A stretch of DNA of 64,000 bases from Misgurnus anguillicaudatus (Eukaryota > Chordata > Actinopteri > Cypriniformes > Cobitidae). Each line of letters begins with the position of its first letter. Positions within the stretch are counted from its first letter, which is position 1. A program made the position numbers and the translations under genes. The stretch is taken from the NCBI RefSeq assembly GCF_027580225.2, contig NC_073358.2, positions 11,982,501 through 12,046,500 on the forward strand, in the 5' to 3' direction. The notes under the pieces are model-generated. The model worked only from the letters and a program-made list of their open reading frames with translations, did no database searches and was not told the DNA's origin. Positions 1 to 12,388 of the stretch are shown here, piece after piece.

Positions 1-155
1 AATCCTTTATTTAGGTATTTAGGTAGATGACAATTTTATTTTTTATTTTGAACACTTTAACCACGTTTGAACAGAAGCTCTTTAAATGGTTTTGTGAAAT
101 TGTCAAAGGGTTAACATTCAGTTACTCTTGATGACAGGCTTAAAATAACCACTGA

Positions 156-800
<645 letters not shown>

Positions 801-2070
801 AAACAGACCTTTACACTTTTGCTTTTGTCTTGCACAGTTAAAGAGCTTATCAGATAGCTTGAGTCTGATTAATAAAAACTGTACGCTGGTCTGAAGTTGG
901 ACACATACGTTTTTTCTCTATGAATTGTATAGAAACACATGCTGCTTATAACTCAAAACTATTTATTTGCACATTTGTTAAACTTAATTGTTTATTCATT
1001 TAAATTTAAATTGTTATTGAACAGCATTTGTAAACATTGTACCCTTCAGGGCTTTTATTCTGTAGCAGTTTTTTTTTTGGTTTACAGATCATGTTTACAT
1101 TTTTATGGTTACAGTAGTGCTTCATCTTGGGTATCTGTTTAATTATTATCAGCAGCAGCTTTAGAAAGAAGTAAGAAATCAAGCTTCGGAACTTGTATGG
1201 TATTTAAATGTGGTATTCTTTTAAAGGCAGAGAAAACTGTAGATAGGGGGCTTTTCTGCCCTGCAAAGCGCTTGCATTTGTTAGAAGTATAGAAAATAGT
1301 TGTTGACAGTTAGATTAAGTCTAGAAGTGCCAAAGCTTGTATTACTAAACTAATAATCATGTCACATGCAATATCCATGCCCTGTTTGTTTAAAAAATAA
1401 TAGTATGTTCTGTTTGTATTTTCCTCTTTTTTTGCATTTTGAAAGAATTGTATTTTATTTATGTAGGTACTCTATCTCAGTGGTTTCCAAACTGGGGGCC
1501 ACGAGATGGTGCCAGGGGGGCCCCAGTTTTATGACATTTTATGAAATACATTAATTTATCATGAATTCTGTGTAATTAAACCTAAAAAATAAGGCTACTA
1601 ACCAAAAGCACTACTTTTTTGTATAATTTATTGGTTTTTTTTATTAAAATGTTGAGTTTTAGAACAGTTTTTGTCACAAATTTTCTTTGGGGGGCCACGA
1701 AGGAATGCACCGTACACACGCTGAAAAAGTTTGGGAACCACTGCTCTATCTGATATGCCAAGGGGGAGATCTTCTGTATGGTTTTATTTGTTTGTAAATT
1801 ACCCAACCAATGTCTTCATTTAACTAATGATGCTTTCTGGTATTGTAAAAGTGTGGTCAGGTGGTGTAACCAAGATTTGGTCAATATGCAAGTTATTTTC
1901 AAAGAAACTGCCTCTTTGTGAATTTTAAAGCCATGGCAACGAGTAAAGGACCAAATTACTTTTGTGATCCTCAAAAACATTTTTGATGTGAAGTTGTATA
2001 TGGACATCTCTGAATTAGGATCCTTTTTTGCTTTTAAACATTTTTGCAATAAAAGGCTGCTTTTTAGAAA
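801..2070 (+). other. gnaq: gnaq 3' UTR (inferred), with polyadenylation signals
   Basis: There is no open coding frame after the stop. AATAAA occurs at 871-876 (proximal) and at 2048-2053 (distal). A long 3' UTR reaching the distal site is plausible, because the only recognisable foreign sequence is one small hAT element at 1478-1743. The extent is inference; transcript data would settle it. Confidence 0.5.
1478..1743. mobile_element. Non-autonomous hAT element, 266 bp
   Basis: The ends are CAGTGGTTTCCAAACT and the inverse of AGTTTGGGAACCACTG-type sequence, forming inverted repeats. The element is flanked by a perfect 8-bp target duplication CTCTATCT at 1470-1477 and 1744-1751. Its interior is homologous, in inverse orientation, to the element at 53711-54392. 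There is no transposase. It sits in the presumed gnaq 3' UTR. Confidence 0.88.
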
Positions 2071-3415
2071 GATTATGTGTTTGTATACTGTATGAAGTAT
2101 AGCATATTAAGTTGACATTCAACATAAACCCCTTTAACAGGTTAAACCCTTTAACCCCCAATAACATGATATCTCATGCAATGACATACATTTTAAGCAT
2201 GGATTAAGTGTCTAGATACCTTTACGGTCGTCGTGTTTTCCAAAGTAAATAGTGTCGGTGTTTTATTGATTCCCCCTCACAGGCGTAACGGGGCTTTACC
2301 AGGAAATCTGATATTATGCATTCTTTACAGTAGTCCATTGCTGACTGTTGTTTATAAACTTCCGCATTCTGTCCCAAAACATTGCGCAAGTGCACTGTTA
2401 CACAAGATACCTACAGTACACACGCTCAGTAAAGTACACACTCTTCATTTAAGAGGGTTACAGAGTTTTTTTTGTTCCCCAGTGAAATCAATCAGTCAAT
2501 CAAAATGTAAAATGTTTCATCGTTTTATAGCAGCTTTACATAACAGAAATTGGGAAAATGTATTATTAAATATTACTTTAGGCTATATACTAAATAATAA
2601 TAATCCAAACAGAGATGGCAATAAAGGTGTTTGTTTAATGCCTCTTCAGACTTTCATTCTTTTGAAATGTCTAAGAACCTCTATACGCGTATCATGCGGT
2701 AAACAAACTGAAACTAAGTCTGTGGACAGGTTAGCAGAGCCTTTTTACCCACAGGTCAGTATGCTGAAGCTGTTATGTGTTAATATGTATGAAGTGGGTG
2801 GGGTTAGATGTGTCTAGCAATCTTTGCATTTTTTTGGTCACGTGACAATATCATGAGAGCTGCACAAGGAAAAGGGATGGTAAATTTACATTTATTATAA
2901 AACCATTGAAATGATTTGCCTGAAGATGACTATGAGTTATTTAATGAAACATTTTGTGTGTCACAAATAGTGTTAGTGGCTCAAATAACTGATACTGTAT
3001 ACGCTTTTCCTCCAAATGCAGGAAATTATATTACAAAAACTAGTAATTACTTCATTACAGATTACACAGTGGAGATTGACAGTTGGGAAGAGACTGTGGG
3101 GCAGACCATGTGACCTGAAACATTTCTTCAGACTGAACACAGTACTAAAAACACCCACACAAAACTACATAGTAAAGTGTACATGTACAACTATGTGCAA
3201 ATGGTGCGAAACAGTATACAGGTCAACAAAGTGCAAAATAAATCACAAGTTACACATCCTTGGCCTACCTGACTTATGCGATTCCAAGCAGAAAGTGATT
3301 TTTTTGTTAGAATCTGCAGTTGACCTCTTTCAAAAAACATTTACAAATGTAAAACAAGGATGTACCCACAGCTTGAACATTGAACATTTACTTAAATATT
3401 TGTTAATAAAATGTT
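2071..3415. other. Intergenic, no gene recognised
   Basis: Open frames of 194 and 182 codons occur here (2233-2817, 3016-3564). Their composition is atypical, they show no recognisable domain and no splice-linked partner. I see no firm repeat boundaries. Confidence 0.5.
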
Positions 3416-4366
3416 ATAGAGGCTCACATAACACACGCTGTTTCTGCATTTCTGATGTTAATTTGGAGTATCCTTTACATCTCCGAAGAGTCTTTAGTTT
3501 AATCAGATTTATAAAAGAAAGATTAGCTTTACCGAATATTTCTGATAACGTACGAAAAAATTAAGAATTAGTTACTACCGGGGGAGGAGCGATTACGAGT
3601 CATGCAACACTATAATATGCATGCGCCTATTTCCAACATAAGACAGAGGTTTTACTTGCCGCATGCAACTCATGTCATGACCCGGTTGGGAAAATCCAGC
3701 GCATCAAACACACAAGCAAAACTTCGCTGCTACCCCGGATAATAAACTATATCCATTGTTTCCATAAGGCTGGCTTTCTTCTCCTTACATCCAAAAACAC
3801 ACTTTTTCTTTCGTGCCATTGTTAAGTTTTGAAATTAAACAAAGCTGTGTCGCGTGATGTGATGTTTGCAAGTTCTAGCATCTCCCACTGATTGACAGGT
3901 GGGCAGGGTTTTCCGGGGGAAGTTCCCATAAAAAGAAGTGATACGTATAAAAACCCCCATAAAACGTCAGGTGGACCTGCATTCGGCACAGAAATACTCT
4001 GTAACACGCCCAACTGCTTTTTAACACTTTGCCTACGTTTAGCATGAGGATCAACTCTTAAACAGTGTTAATAAGTCAGAATGCATGAAATACCATTGAA
4101 CCACCCTTCTAAGCTCTTATATTATTAAAGGCACCCGTTCTTTCTGTGTTTTTGAAGCTTTGATTGTGTTTACAGTTTTCTCTGTCCTAAAAACGGTTGA
4201 TGTCTTCCTTGTTCTATGAAGTCCCTCCTTCAGAAATAACAAGTAACGAGTTCTGATTGTGTCGTTTGTTTAGTGTGTTGTGATTCGACAGCAGCTTAGC
4301 TTGCCGTTAGCTTAGCTGGCCACTGACGTATTCCTGTGGGCGGAGTTTAGTCAAAAAACTGTTCTA
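3416..4366 (+). repeat. Interspersed repeat, family shared with 20817-21293
   Basis: The start (GGCTCACATAACACACGCTG) and the distal part (GTGTTAATAAGTCAGAAT near 4065) both match the repeat in gna14 intron 3. The two copies differ in their interiors. No coding capacity is seen. The right boundary, next to the gypsy relic, is approximate. Confidence 0.6.
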
Positions 4367-4413
4367 TGTCAGGAATTAAACACAAACACGGATCCAAATG
4401 CAGATGAGCATAT

Positions 4414-5275
4414 TTACTTAAATAAAGGAGAGAGAGAGGAGACACAGACTCTGACCTCGGAACGGAGGGCAACCGGAACCCACAATAAACCCACCGGGCA
4501 CTCCTCTGGCACTTTCACCCCTCGTCCAGCCTCCCTCACCCGCTGCTCAATTCCCCAGCAGAGAGCACCCACCACCCTTCCCTCCGGAAGGATGGTTTTG
4601 ACTCTCACAGCACAGGGACCCTCGAACAAACGGGAGAGGGCATCGGGTTTGACGTTCTTGGCACCAGGCCGGTACGAGAGGGTAATGTTAAAATGGTCAA
4701 AGAAGAGCGCCCAGCGAGCCGTGTCGCGAGTTCAACCTCCTGGCTGAACGGATATACTCAAGGTTCTTGTGAGCCATCCAGACCAGGAAGGGTTCCGAGG
4801 TACCCTCCAACCAGTGACACCACTCACCCAAAGCCAGTCTAACCACCAGCAACTCCCGATTACCTATGTTGTAGTTGCGCTCGGTTGGGTTTAACCTATG
4901 GGAGAAGAAAGCACAAGGATGCACTTTACCGTCATTAGAAGACCGCTGTGACAGAACGGCGCCTACCCCATCAGACATCAGATGCATCCACCTCAACAAT
5001 AAACTGAGCTTTAGGATCTGGAAAAGAAAGAACAGGAGCAAATACAAATACAAATAACTGGTTCTCAAGAAGGTTCCGCAAAACCCTGGGAACGTGCTGA
5101 GTGTGTATCTGTAAGGAGGGAGAAAAGATGAGATTATCATGTCTCTCTACACGTCGTTAATCAGAGCCTGGAAGACAGAAGGGGCGTTACATAGCCCGAA
5201 TGGTAAAACGCAATATTCAAAATGCTCACATGGAGAATTAAATGCTGTCTTCCTCTCATCCCCCTCCCTTATACG
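4414..5275 (-). pseudogene. gypsy pol remnant: end of RT, RNase H, linker
   Basis: The minus-strand translation shows RT motifs ([10 protein letters not shown], then [12 protein letters not shown] followed by a stop). After a deletion come [57 protein letters not shown] and [14 protein letters not shown], which is the RNase H core of Ty3/gypsy elements. A linker (VVGALCWGIEQRVREA) follows. Stops and frame changes rule out function. Confidence 0.82.
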
Positions 5276-7271
5276 TGCCACAAGTCGGGGCTGACCACTA
5301 GTACAAATAAGCCACGCCCCTTTTTAGCTTCCACCTCGTGGAGGTCCCCAAAGCCAACCCAATGACCAGACAACACAAGTGCAAGTAAAAGTATAAAAAT
5401 ACTATTAACTATGCTGCTGTTGACTCTCTCTCACCTTTCCAGCTTGGGACCGGTACAGGTAAGGTTTTATTCGTTCACTTCCTCTACTTTCTCTCTCCAC
5501 AGGCTGCTGACTGGGACACAGAAGATCGGTTATTTATGCTGCTGGTTTCTCTCACCTCTCCAGCTTGGGACGACGTACAGTAAGTACGGTGCAGGTAAGG
5601 TTTCCTCGTTCACTTTCTCTCTCTCCACGGGCTGCTGGCTGGGACACAGAAGATCGGTTATTTACGCTGCTGGTTTCTCTCACCTCTCCGCTTGGGACGA
5701 CGTACAGTAAGTACGGTGCAGGTAATGTTTCCTCGTTCACTTTCTCTCTCTCCACAGGCTGCTGGCTGGGACACAGAAGATCGGTTATTTATGCTGCTGG
5801 TTTCTCTCACCTCTCCGCTTGGGATGACGTACAGTAAGTACGGTGCAGGTAAGGTTTCCTCGTTCACTCTCTCTCTCTCCACAGGGTAACACTCCTGGTC
5901 AGATGGCAGTCAGTTTAACATGCATTGTATATGGATTGAAAATATGGTGGACTTACAGTGACCCGGCTCTCACAATTCGCCAGATACTTCGAGACTGGAT
6001 GGAGATGAGGCGTCGGGGGCAGAACCTCCCAACGGCTGCTGCTGCTGCAGAGGGGGAAAATGCTACACTGTCGCACCGAGCCGAGCACTGCCCTCTCCTC
6101 TCCACTTCCTTGACTATAGAGCACTAGACAGGGTGCCCCTTTGAAGAGGCCTCGGGACAGGTGGGATCTAGTCCGCCTCACTCTGCAACAGTAGATATTA
6201 TGTAAATGTATGCACAAGCAGCATTGATCGTTAGTTGTACTCACACAGTCTCCAGCGGTCTAACTCTTCACCACCACTCTACAGAACAACCCAGATGCAA
6301 AAGATGGCTGTTGACGAACACCACGGTAATACTGCACGTCCAAAGCTCACTCACAGCATATGCCAGGTAATAAACAACTGGAACCCGCAGCCTTTTCGTT
6401 CTCCCACGGCGAGGTTGGCGGAGGCGGGGGTTTCTGACAATACACACACAGCAGTACACGGCACCACTTCAAAGTGAAATTTCCACAACAACACAGACTC
6501 ACCCACCGCACTCGAGTGAACACTTAGGACCCCCGTCTTCCTCCACTTCACCGGAGCCCGTTAGGCGTTGTTAACACGGCCCAGTCAACATCCACGTCGC
6601 TGTAGTAGCCCAAGTTCGTCCTCCTCCGGCTCTCCCACCACACTGCTCCGTGGTAGGGCCGTCCTCCCTTTTCTGGAGTCGTTCGCTACAGAATGGATTA
6701 GTATACAGCGTGTCCAAAATCAATATTTCATACTCACAGTCCCCATATATTCTTCTCTGATGCCCTCCTCTTTAGTACACACAGGCAATTATCTCCAGCC
6801 ACACAGAACGAGGCGTTTCTTCCTACAACAGGGTTACACAGCGATTTCACTAATTTCCAATTTCCTCATATAAGCAACCACTCACGCTAACTCCGCTTCT
6901 CCTTCTGTTTTGTTTCAGTTTCCAGCAGTTTCCAGTCGTCTCCCAGCCACTACGGTTTGTTCTGTCCCACACAGCCACGCCAGCTTTCAGCCTTAAGGGT
7001 AACAGCACAACAACAAGCGCACTACAACAGCACTCAGCGAACTCCAACAACCGACTCCAAACTGTGTTTTTTGATGATCCTTTATACTGCCTTACTCGTC
7101 GTTTCCTCCAATCACCAGCCGCTAATGTTAACCAGACACACCTATATTGAATCAGCTGATTTTCGTCTCGCGGTGTCTACCGGAAGTTCCGGTGTTCGTA
7201 TTCTCCAGTCCGGGCGGAACCAAACTCTTCTAACTTAGGTTCCGCCCCTGGAAAGATCGTCACCGTGTGAC
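5276..7271 (+). mobile_element. LTR-like insertion (possible solo LTR) inside the gypsy RT
   Basis: The gypsy RT frame breaks at ATACG (5271-5275) and resumes after a second ATACG (7272-7276), so this block was inserted with a 4-5 bp duplication. Its ends, TGCCACA and TGTGACA, form the short TG...CA inverted repeat typical of LTRs. TATAAAA is at about 5392 and AATAAA at about 6370. It contains a 127-bp tandem array and no recognisable protein. The solo-LTR call is inference; no second LTR or internal region is seen. Confidence 0.45.
5459..5884 (+). repeat. 127-bp tandem repeat with splice-like junctions
   Basis: Near-identical units begin with GTAAGG/GTAATG at 5459, 5595, 5722 and 5849 (spacings 136, 127, 127). 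Each unit has GTAAG, a pyrimidine tract and CCACAG within about 36 nt, followed by GCTGCTGGCTGGGACACAG. The splice-like segment is too short for a normal vertebrate intron. An LTR enhancer array is a simpler reading. Confidence 0.8.
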
Positions 7272-7883
7272 ATACGCACAAGATGAAAACCATTGCGTAG
7301 GTCTAATTTGGTGAAGATACGTGCTCCCTGCAGCAACTCAAAGGCTGTTGACATTAAAGGTAAGGGGTACCTATTCTTAACAGTAATATCATTTAAACCT
7401 CTGCAATCAATGCATGGTCGCAAGGAGCCGTCCTTCTTTTTAACAAAAAAGAACCCCGCTCCAGCTGGAGAGGTAGAGAGACGGATGAGACCAGCACGAA
7501 GATCATCAGTAATATCACTATCCATAGCCTTTATTTCAGGAGCAGACAAAGAGTAAAGTCTACCTTTAGGCAGAGAAGTGCCTGGTAGGTGATCGATGGC
7601 ACAATCGTATGACTGGTGGGGAGCAGGGGGGAGTGTCCCAGGCTTTACTGAACACCTGAGAGAGATCTGCATACTCCGCTGGTACCCCGGTAAGATCGGT
7701 CACTGGAACCTGAAAAACAACAGAAGAAGAGCCCGAAACAGCTGCACCAAGACAAGACACATGACACGATGGAGACCAGTTTAAAATGACATTACGCTGC
7801 CAATCCACGTGAGGGTTGTGCTGTGCCAACCAAGCATGCCCCAAAATAATAGGAGAGAGCGAGGCATGCAAGAGGTACAGCAC
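7272..7883 (-). pseudogene. gypsy pol remnant: protease-like end and RT fingers/palm
   Basis: The minus-strand translation gives LSPIILGHAWLAQHNPHVDW (protease/RT junction type). In another frame it gives [46 protein letters not shown] and [14 protein letters not shown], which are Ty3/gypsy RT motifs. The frame change and the insertion right after HLVR make it non-functional. Confidence 0.82.
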
Positions 7884-8168
7884 AATCTCCTCACGGTGAT
7901 TGCCAAATATAAAAAGACTTATGGGTGGGGTGCAGTGGGTGACCTGTGCAGTCTGCTGTCCCTTAAGTGTCCAAACAGCCAGAGGTACTTCAAGCGAAAC
8001 AGCAGAAATGCCCCACTCCCAGGCAAGGTTATAATCCAGGAAATTTCCCCAGAATCCACGAGATCCTTAGAACGGTGTTCAATGCCACCAAAAGTTAATG
8101 TGACCGGCAAATGGGTGGTAGATGCAGGGGAGATTTCACACACAGCGGTACCACCAGAACTCCTGAAA

Positions 8169-9146
8169 CTACTGGTGAGCGTTGGCTTTTAACGGACAGG
8201 TCTTAGCCAAATATCCAGACTGTCCACAGTATAAACGCATCCTGCCCAGTTGCATGGGCTCACTGGGAACAGCAGGAGAGGAAGGAGTGGGGTGAGTATG
8301 GGTACTGACCGTCTCGTCTGAAAAGACCCGATGACGTAGGGAGCGGCGCTGGCGACGAAACATCATACGGCTCTCAATCCTGAGTGCAAGCTCCACCAAC
8401 GAATCCATTGTGCGAGGAATATCGTGTGGTTATCTCATCCGCCTCCTCCTGCGCCGAACGATCAAAGAGTTTCATAATTTCTGCCTTGAAATCCTCAAAC
8501 AATCGACAGAAAGAGGCTTGAGCGTCCCAAACTGCCGTGGCCTACTCTCTGGCCCTACCGGTCAGTAGGGTGATAACAAAAGCCACATACGTATCCTCTG
8601 CCATATATCTACGTGGCTGCAGAGAAAACACTAACGAGCATTGTGAGAGAAAGGAGCTTCAGGAGCCGGGATCGCCGTCATACGTGGGAGGATTAGTGAT
8701 GTGAGGTTCAGGATCGATCGAACAATGAGGGTCAAGGGATACCAAGCGCATCCACTCCATCTGGGCATGTATTTCAGTAAGACGAGCGGAGAGATGTTCA
8801 ACCTCATGAGTGGTGGAAGAGAGTTGAGTATCCTGCAGTCCACTGCTTGATGACAGGGTGAGAGATCCGCTGTGGGAAGACAGGGTGAGATGCCCGCTGC
8901 CTGGAGTCAGGATGGGATACCCGCTGTGTGTAGATAGGAAGAAGCTTTCCGCTGTACGTAGACAGGGTGATGAATCCACTGTGCTGAGACAGAGTGAGGT
9001 TTTCCGCTGTACAAAGACAGGGTGAAGAATCCGCTGTACAATGACAGGGTGAAGCATCCGCTGGGAGAAGACAGAGATTTCCGCTGTACGTAGACACGGT
9101 GAAGATTCCGCCGTGCAATGACAGGGTGAAGCATCCGCTGGGTCAA
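8169..9146 (-). pseudogene. gypsy gag remnant
   Basis: The piece at 8408-8169 has a zinc-knuckle-like CGQSGYLAKTCP. Higher up, 9146-8640 translates in several overlapping frames into short tandem units (for example FTLSLYSG, DSSPCLRTAE), reflecting about 30-bp repeats such as CCGCTGTA...GACAGGGTGA. A gag assignment rests on position and the knuckle; the repeat-rich N-part is not conserved gag that I recognise. Confidence 0.6.
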
Positions 9147-9430
9147 GACAGAGAGATGATCCGCTGTTTAGGTGATCAGTGTTTACTTACATGAACCTTT
9201 TCAGCACATTTTATTGTAGTTCTCTCCACAGTACTGACTGTGTTTATGTGGAGAATCAAGTTTATTACAACAACTTTCCTCCATTTTTTTAAAGTAAATT
9301 TAACTTGTCTGGGTTTACAGTGTAATGAGAGAGGATTATATGGGCTATTTTGGGGATGTTTTACAAATGTAATATCATGTTATTGTTGTAGAGATTAGTA
9401 GTTATTTCCTGCGAGTTAAATACTGCTGAA

Positions 9431-9736
9431 AGAAAGAACAGGAGCAGAGATAAACCGGGACTTTAATTGATCAAAGGCCTCCTGAGCATCGCGGTTCCAG
9501 AAAAAACTCTCCTGAGTGGAGATGAGTGCTGTAAGTGGCTTTGAAATCTGACCAAAATTTCTGTTGAAACGCCAGTAAAAATTGGCGAAACCTAGAAAGC
9601 GTTGCAATTCCTTACGAGAGTCTGGGACTGGCCACTCAGCGACCGCTTTGATCTTAGCTGGGTCAGGACGTATCTCTCCGGTGGCAATGACAAAACCCAA
9701 GAACGAAACTGACTCCTTATGAAAATCGCACTTCTT
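9431..9736 (-). mobile_element. Displaced gypsy RT fragment with 15-bp flanking repeats
   Basis: The minus-strand translation KKCDFHKESVSF, GFVIATGEIRPDPAKIKAV, RKELQRFLGFANFYWRF and AFDQLKSRFISAPVLSF is the RT thumb/connection region. It is bounded by TTAAATACTGCTGAA at 9416-9430 and 9737-9751. It corresponds to the interval missing from the main gypsy copy at 5041, and the 16 bp at 9431-9446 also occur at 5025-5040. Confidence 0.85.
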
Positions 9737-9751
9737 TTAAATACTGCTGAA

Positions 9752-10261
9752 GAGACCATATGTGGACAAACACTGGAACAGTTGGAGTTGCTTGTTTATT
9801 AGTAGATCATGTCTCATCAGCGCTGGTGCTTGACAAAAAATTATTGTTGTTTGACAAAGCCTTTCTGTCGTGGAAAGGTGATTTTTCGCTTTACACGTCA
9901 ATTTTTTGTCACTCTAGATCTGTAAAACGTTCACATGCTTCGTCTCATTTTATGATGACACTACAAATGATGTGATAGGCTTCTGCTCGTGCAGAAATCA
10001 CACATTAAATGTTATAACATGCATAACATGAAAATTGCCAAATTGTCGCCAATGGTGACCTCTGCAAAAATAACACTCGCAAATTAATATTTTTGTTCGA
10101 ATATGCATCAATTTTATAGGCACAGGCTGGAGGCCTGTTAAAACGTCAAATATTGGGGGGGTTAGATATTGTATAGAACAGAATATTTGGGTCTCTATTC
10201 GTGTCTAATGAGATTTGTTCCCCTTATCAGTTTTAGACCACCTTAAAAAAAGCCCTGCACT

Positions 10262-10263
<2 letters not shown>
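9752..10263. other. Intergenic, nothing recognised
   Basis: AT-rich sequence with short chance frames. I see no domain, repeat boundary or RNA gene. Confidence 0.4.

Positions 10264-10326
<63 letters not shown>
10264..10326. repeat. (AC)n microsatellite, 63 bp
   Basis: An uninterrupted AC dinucleotide run, about 31 units. Confidence 0.98.
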
Positions 10327-10328
<2 letters not shown>

Positions 10329-12267
10329 CACGCATACACGGTTTACAGGGACAATTCCATAGACGCGATTCATTACAGTTCAAACTGTATATTCTATTTC
10401 CCTAACCTACCCCAGTCCCTAACCCCAACCATTACAAAAACCTGTTGGTACAATAAAATTTAATATGGTTTTAAGCCATTCAGTTTCACACAGGAAGTGT
10501 CCTCATAAACCATGTTTATAGCATTTTAAACATGTCATTATACACGGTTCCCCGTAGACTATACTGTAAAAATTAAAAAGTTGACTTAACTTAAATTTTC
10601 AAGGCATCTTGCTGCACAGCTTTTTTGAGTTTACTCAACTCTTGGATGATGTAGTTCATCCAACTCAATTTACTGAGTAATGTCAACTTAAACCAACATG
10701 TTGAACCTACTTAAACTGATTGAGAAAGAATGAGAAGATTGAGATTGTATAAAGACCATTCCAGCATATCCATAAAGTTAATCCACACCCAAATTGGGTA
10801 AAGGGTAATTTAGTATATCAAATTCAGCTAACCTGCATGTTTTGGACTGTGGGAGTGTACACAGAAAGCTCTCCGGAACAAAGTCTTTGTCTGAATTAGC
10901 CCTTGCTTGAACCAGAGATCTTTTTGCTGTGAGGGGACAATGATGCGGGCTAACCCACTGTGCCGTCCTCTACACTGAGCACACAGTTCTCAATCATGGT
11001 AACAATGAACAAACATCATTTTTTCAAAATAACTCTTAATACAACATATAACTAACATTAACAACATAACAACACAAATAAATCCAGCAAACATTCAAAC
11101 TTTTTTAGTAAATTTTAACCAAAAAAGTGAACATGTCGCAATGCATGCTGGGAACCATTCAGACCATTTTTTAAATTGCTTGTTCAGATTACTCAATTTG
11201 GCAAGTTGGGTAAACAAATTGAAAAAAACTTATATATCTATGTCCAGTCAACAAAACGATATTTGTTAGCTGGATGATTATGCTTTTTCATTCAGTGAAT
11301 ACAAAATAATGAATTAACACCCTTCAACAAAAAAATCTTTGTTTAGGTTACTTAATTATCTTTGTTGAATGAACATTTTGATGTTGGATTTTTAAACCAC
11401 AAATACCAACCCACACACGCATAAATACATTTACAACTTTGCACTCTATTAAAATCTTTAGAAATTTATATTCATTACACATATAGCAGGAGGGTAAGAG
11501 TTTGTGTGTGGGATACATGGGGTTACCCACAATGCTGCTGGCTTTGCTAGAACTTTTTTTTCTCTTTTTTAAGTAAGTATACTTCTATTGTGACTGACAT
11601 TTTTAGTAAAAATAAGAGGCTGTCCTATATTAACCTCCTAAGACACGAGCTTTGGTTTGACTTGCTTTTTTTGTTTGTTAAAACTAGTTATATTTCCTAA
11701 TTAAACTAAGGTCAAGTCTCTGTGCTCTCTTCTCTTAAAAGTGTCCATCCTCACTTATTCTGCATCGAATAACCATCAATTGGATGATATCTTGTTTCAA
11801 GGTTTCACATTTTTGGATGATGTGTAATGTTACATCAATTGCCTCACATGAAACATGATCGCTAGTGTTTAAAATTGCAGTCTTTCTTGCAAAAGATAAT
11901 CAAGGTTTCAAAGAACAAAGTCTAAATCATTTATTCACGAAACACATATAAATATAGTATAACCATGTTTAATTACTATGTTATAGTTTAAGAAGAGATT
12001 AATAAAATATATTAAATAAATGAAAAGTTTTTTTTACATTATAGCAAAGAAAAAATGCTCTCATAGATCCACAAGCTTACTGTAAAACCCTCCCCGCCCA
12101 CTGAATCAGGAAGGATACCTGGAAATGAATTTAAAGTGCCAGCATGAGTTGCTTCTGAGGTAGGCGTGTTCCGATAGGCATTCTTGTTTTCTTTTGTTGT
12201 ATACTGCTGTTGTCGGCTAATGAATTTATTAAGCAGAGAGCGTTGGAGGAGTTTAGGACTCTCCAAG
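10327..12267. other. gna14 upstream region with degraded repeat
   Basis: About 10560-11340 has MITE-like character (ACTGTAAAAATTAAAAAGTT start, TTGACTTAACTT and CAACTCAATTTACT motifs), but I cannot fix its ends. The last 250 bp before the gna14 ATG should contain its 5' UTR and promoter; no clear TATA box is seen. Confidence 0.4.
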
Positions 12268-12388
12268 ATGGGTGACTGTTGCATGTCAGGTGAAGACAGA
12301 GAAAGCGCTAGAATTCATCAAGAAATTGAGAGGCAGCTTAAAATGGACAAGAAAGATGCATCCAGACAGCTAAAACTCTTACTTTTAG
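12268..12388 (+). CDS. gna14: gna14 coding exon 1
   Basis: ATG at 12268 follows CTCCAAG. The exon encodes the N-terminal helix ([21 protein letters not shown]) that binds G-beta-gamma and ends G|GTAAGT in phase 1. Confidence 0.9.

Larger units (their letters stand above)
4367..9172 (-). mobile_element. Decayed Ty3/gypsy LTR retrotransposon (minus strand), interrupted
   Basis: Read on the minus strand from high to low coordinates, the region gives gag-like sequence with a CCHC-type knuckle (9146-8169), protease-like sequence (7883-7566), reverse transcriptase (7672-7272 and 5275-5060), RNase H (about 5020-4730) and the RNase H to integrase linker (4629-4414). Integrase is missing. Sequence at 4367-4440 starting TGTCAGG looks like an LTR end. 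The element is inactive: in-frame stops, frameshifts, a roughly 300-bp deletion near 5041 and a 2-kb insertion at 5276-7271. Confidence 0.8.

Noticed and set aside
2233..3564. Open frames of 194 and 182 codons
   Set aside because: No domain, no conserved motif, odd composition and no splice connection. Length alone is possible by chance or in a decayed repeat.
5411..5889. Overlapping frames of 65-99 codons with repeated sequence
   Set aside because: Produced by the 127-bp tandem repeat; both strands give similar frames.
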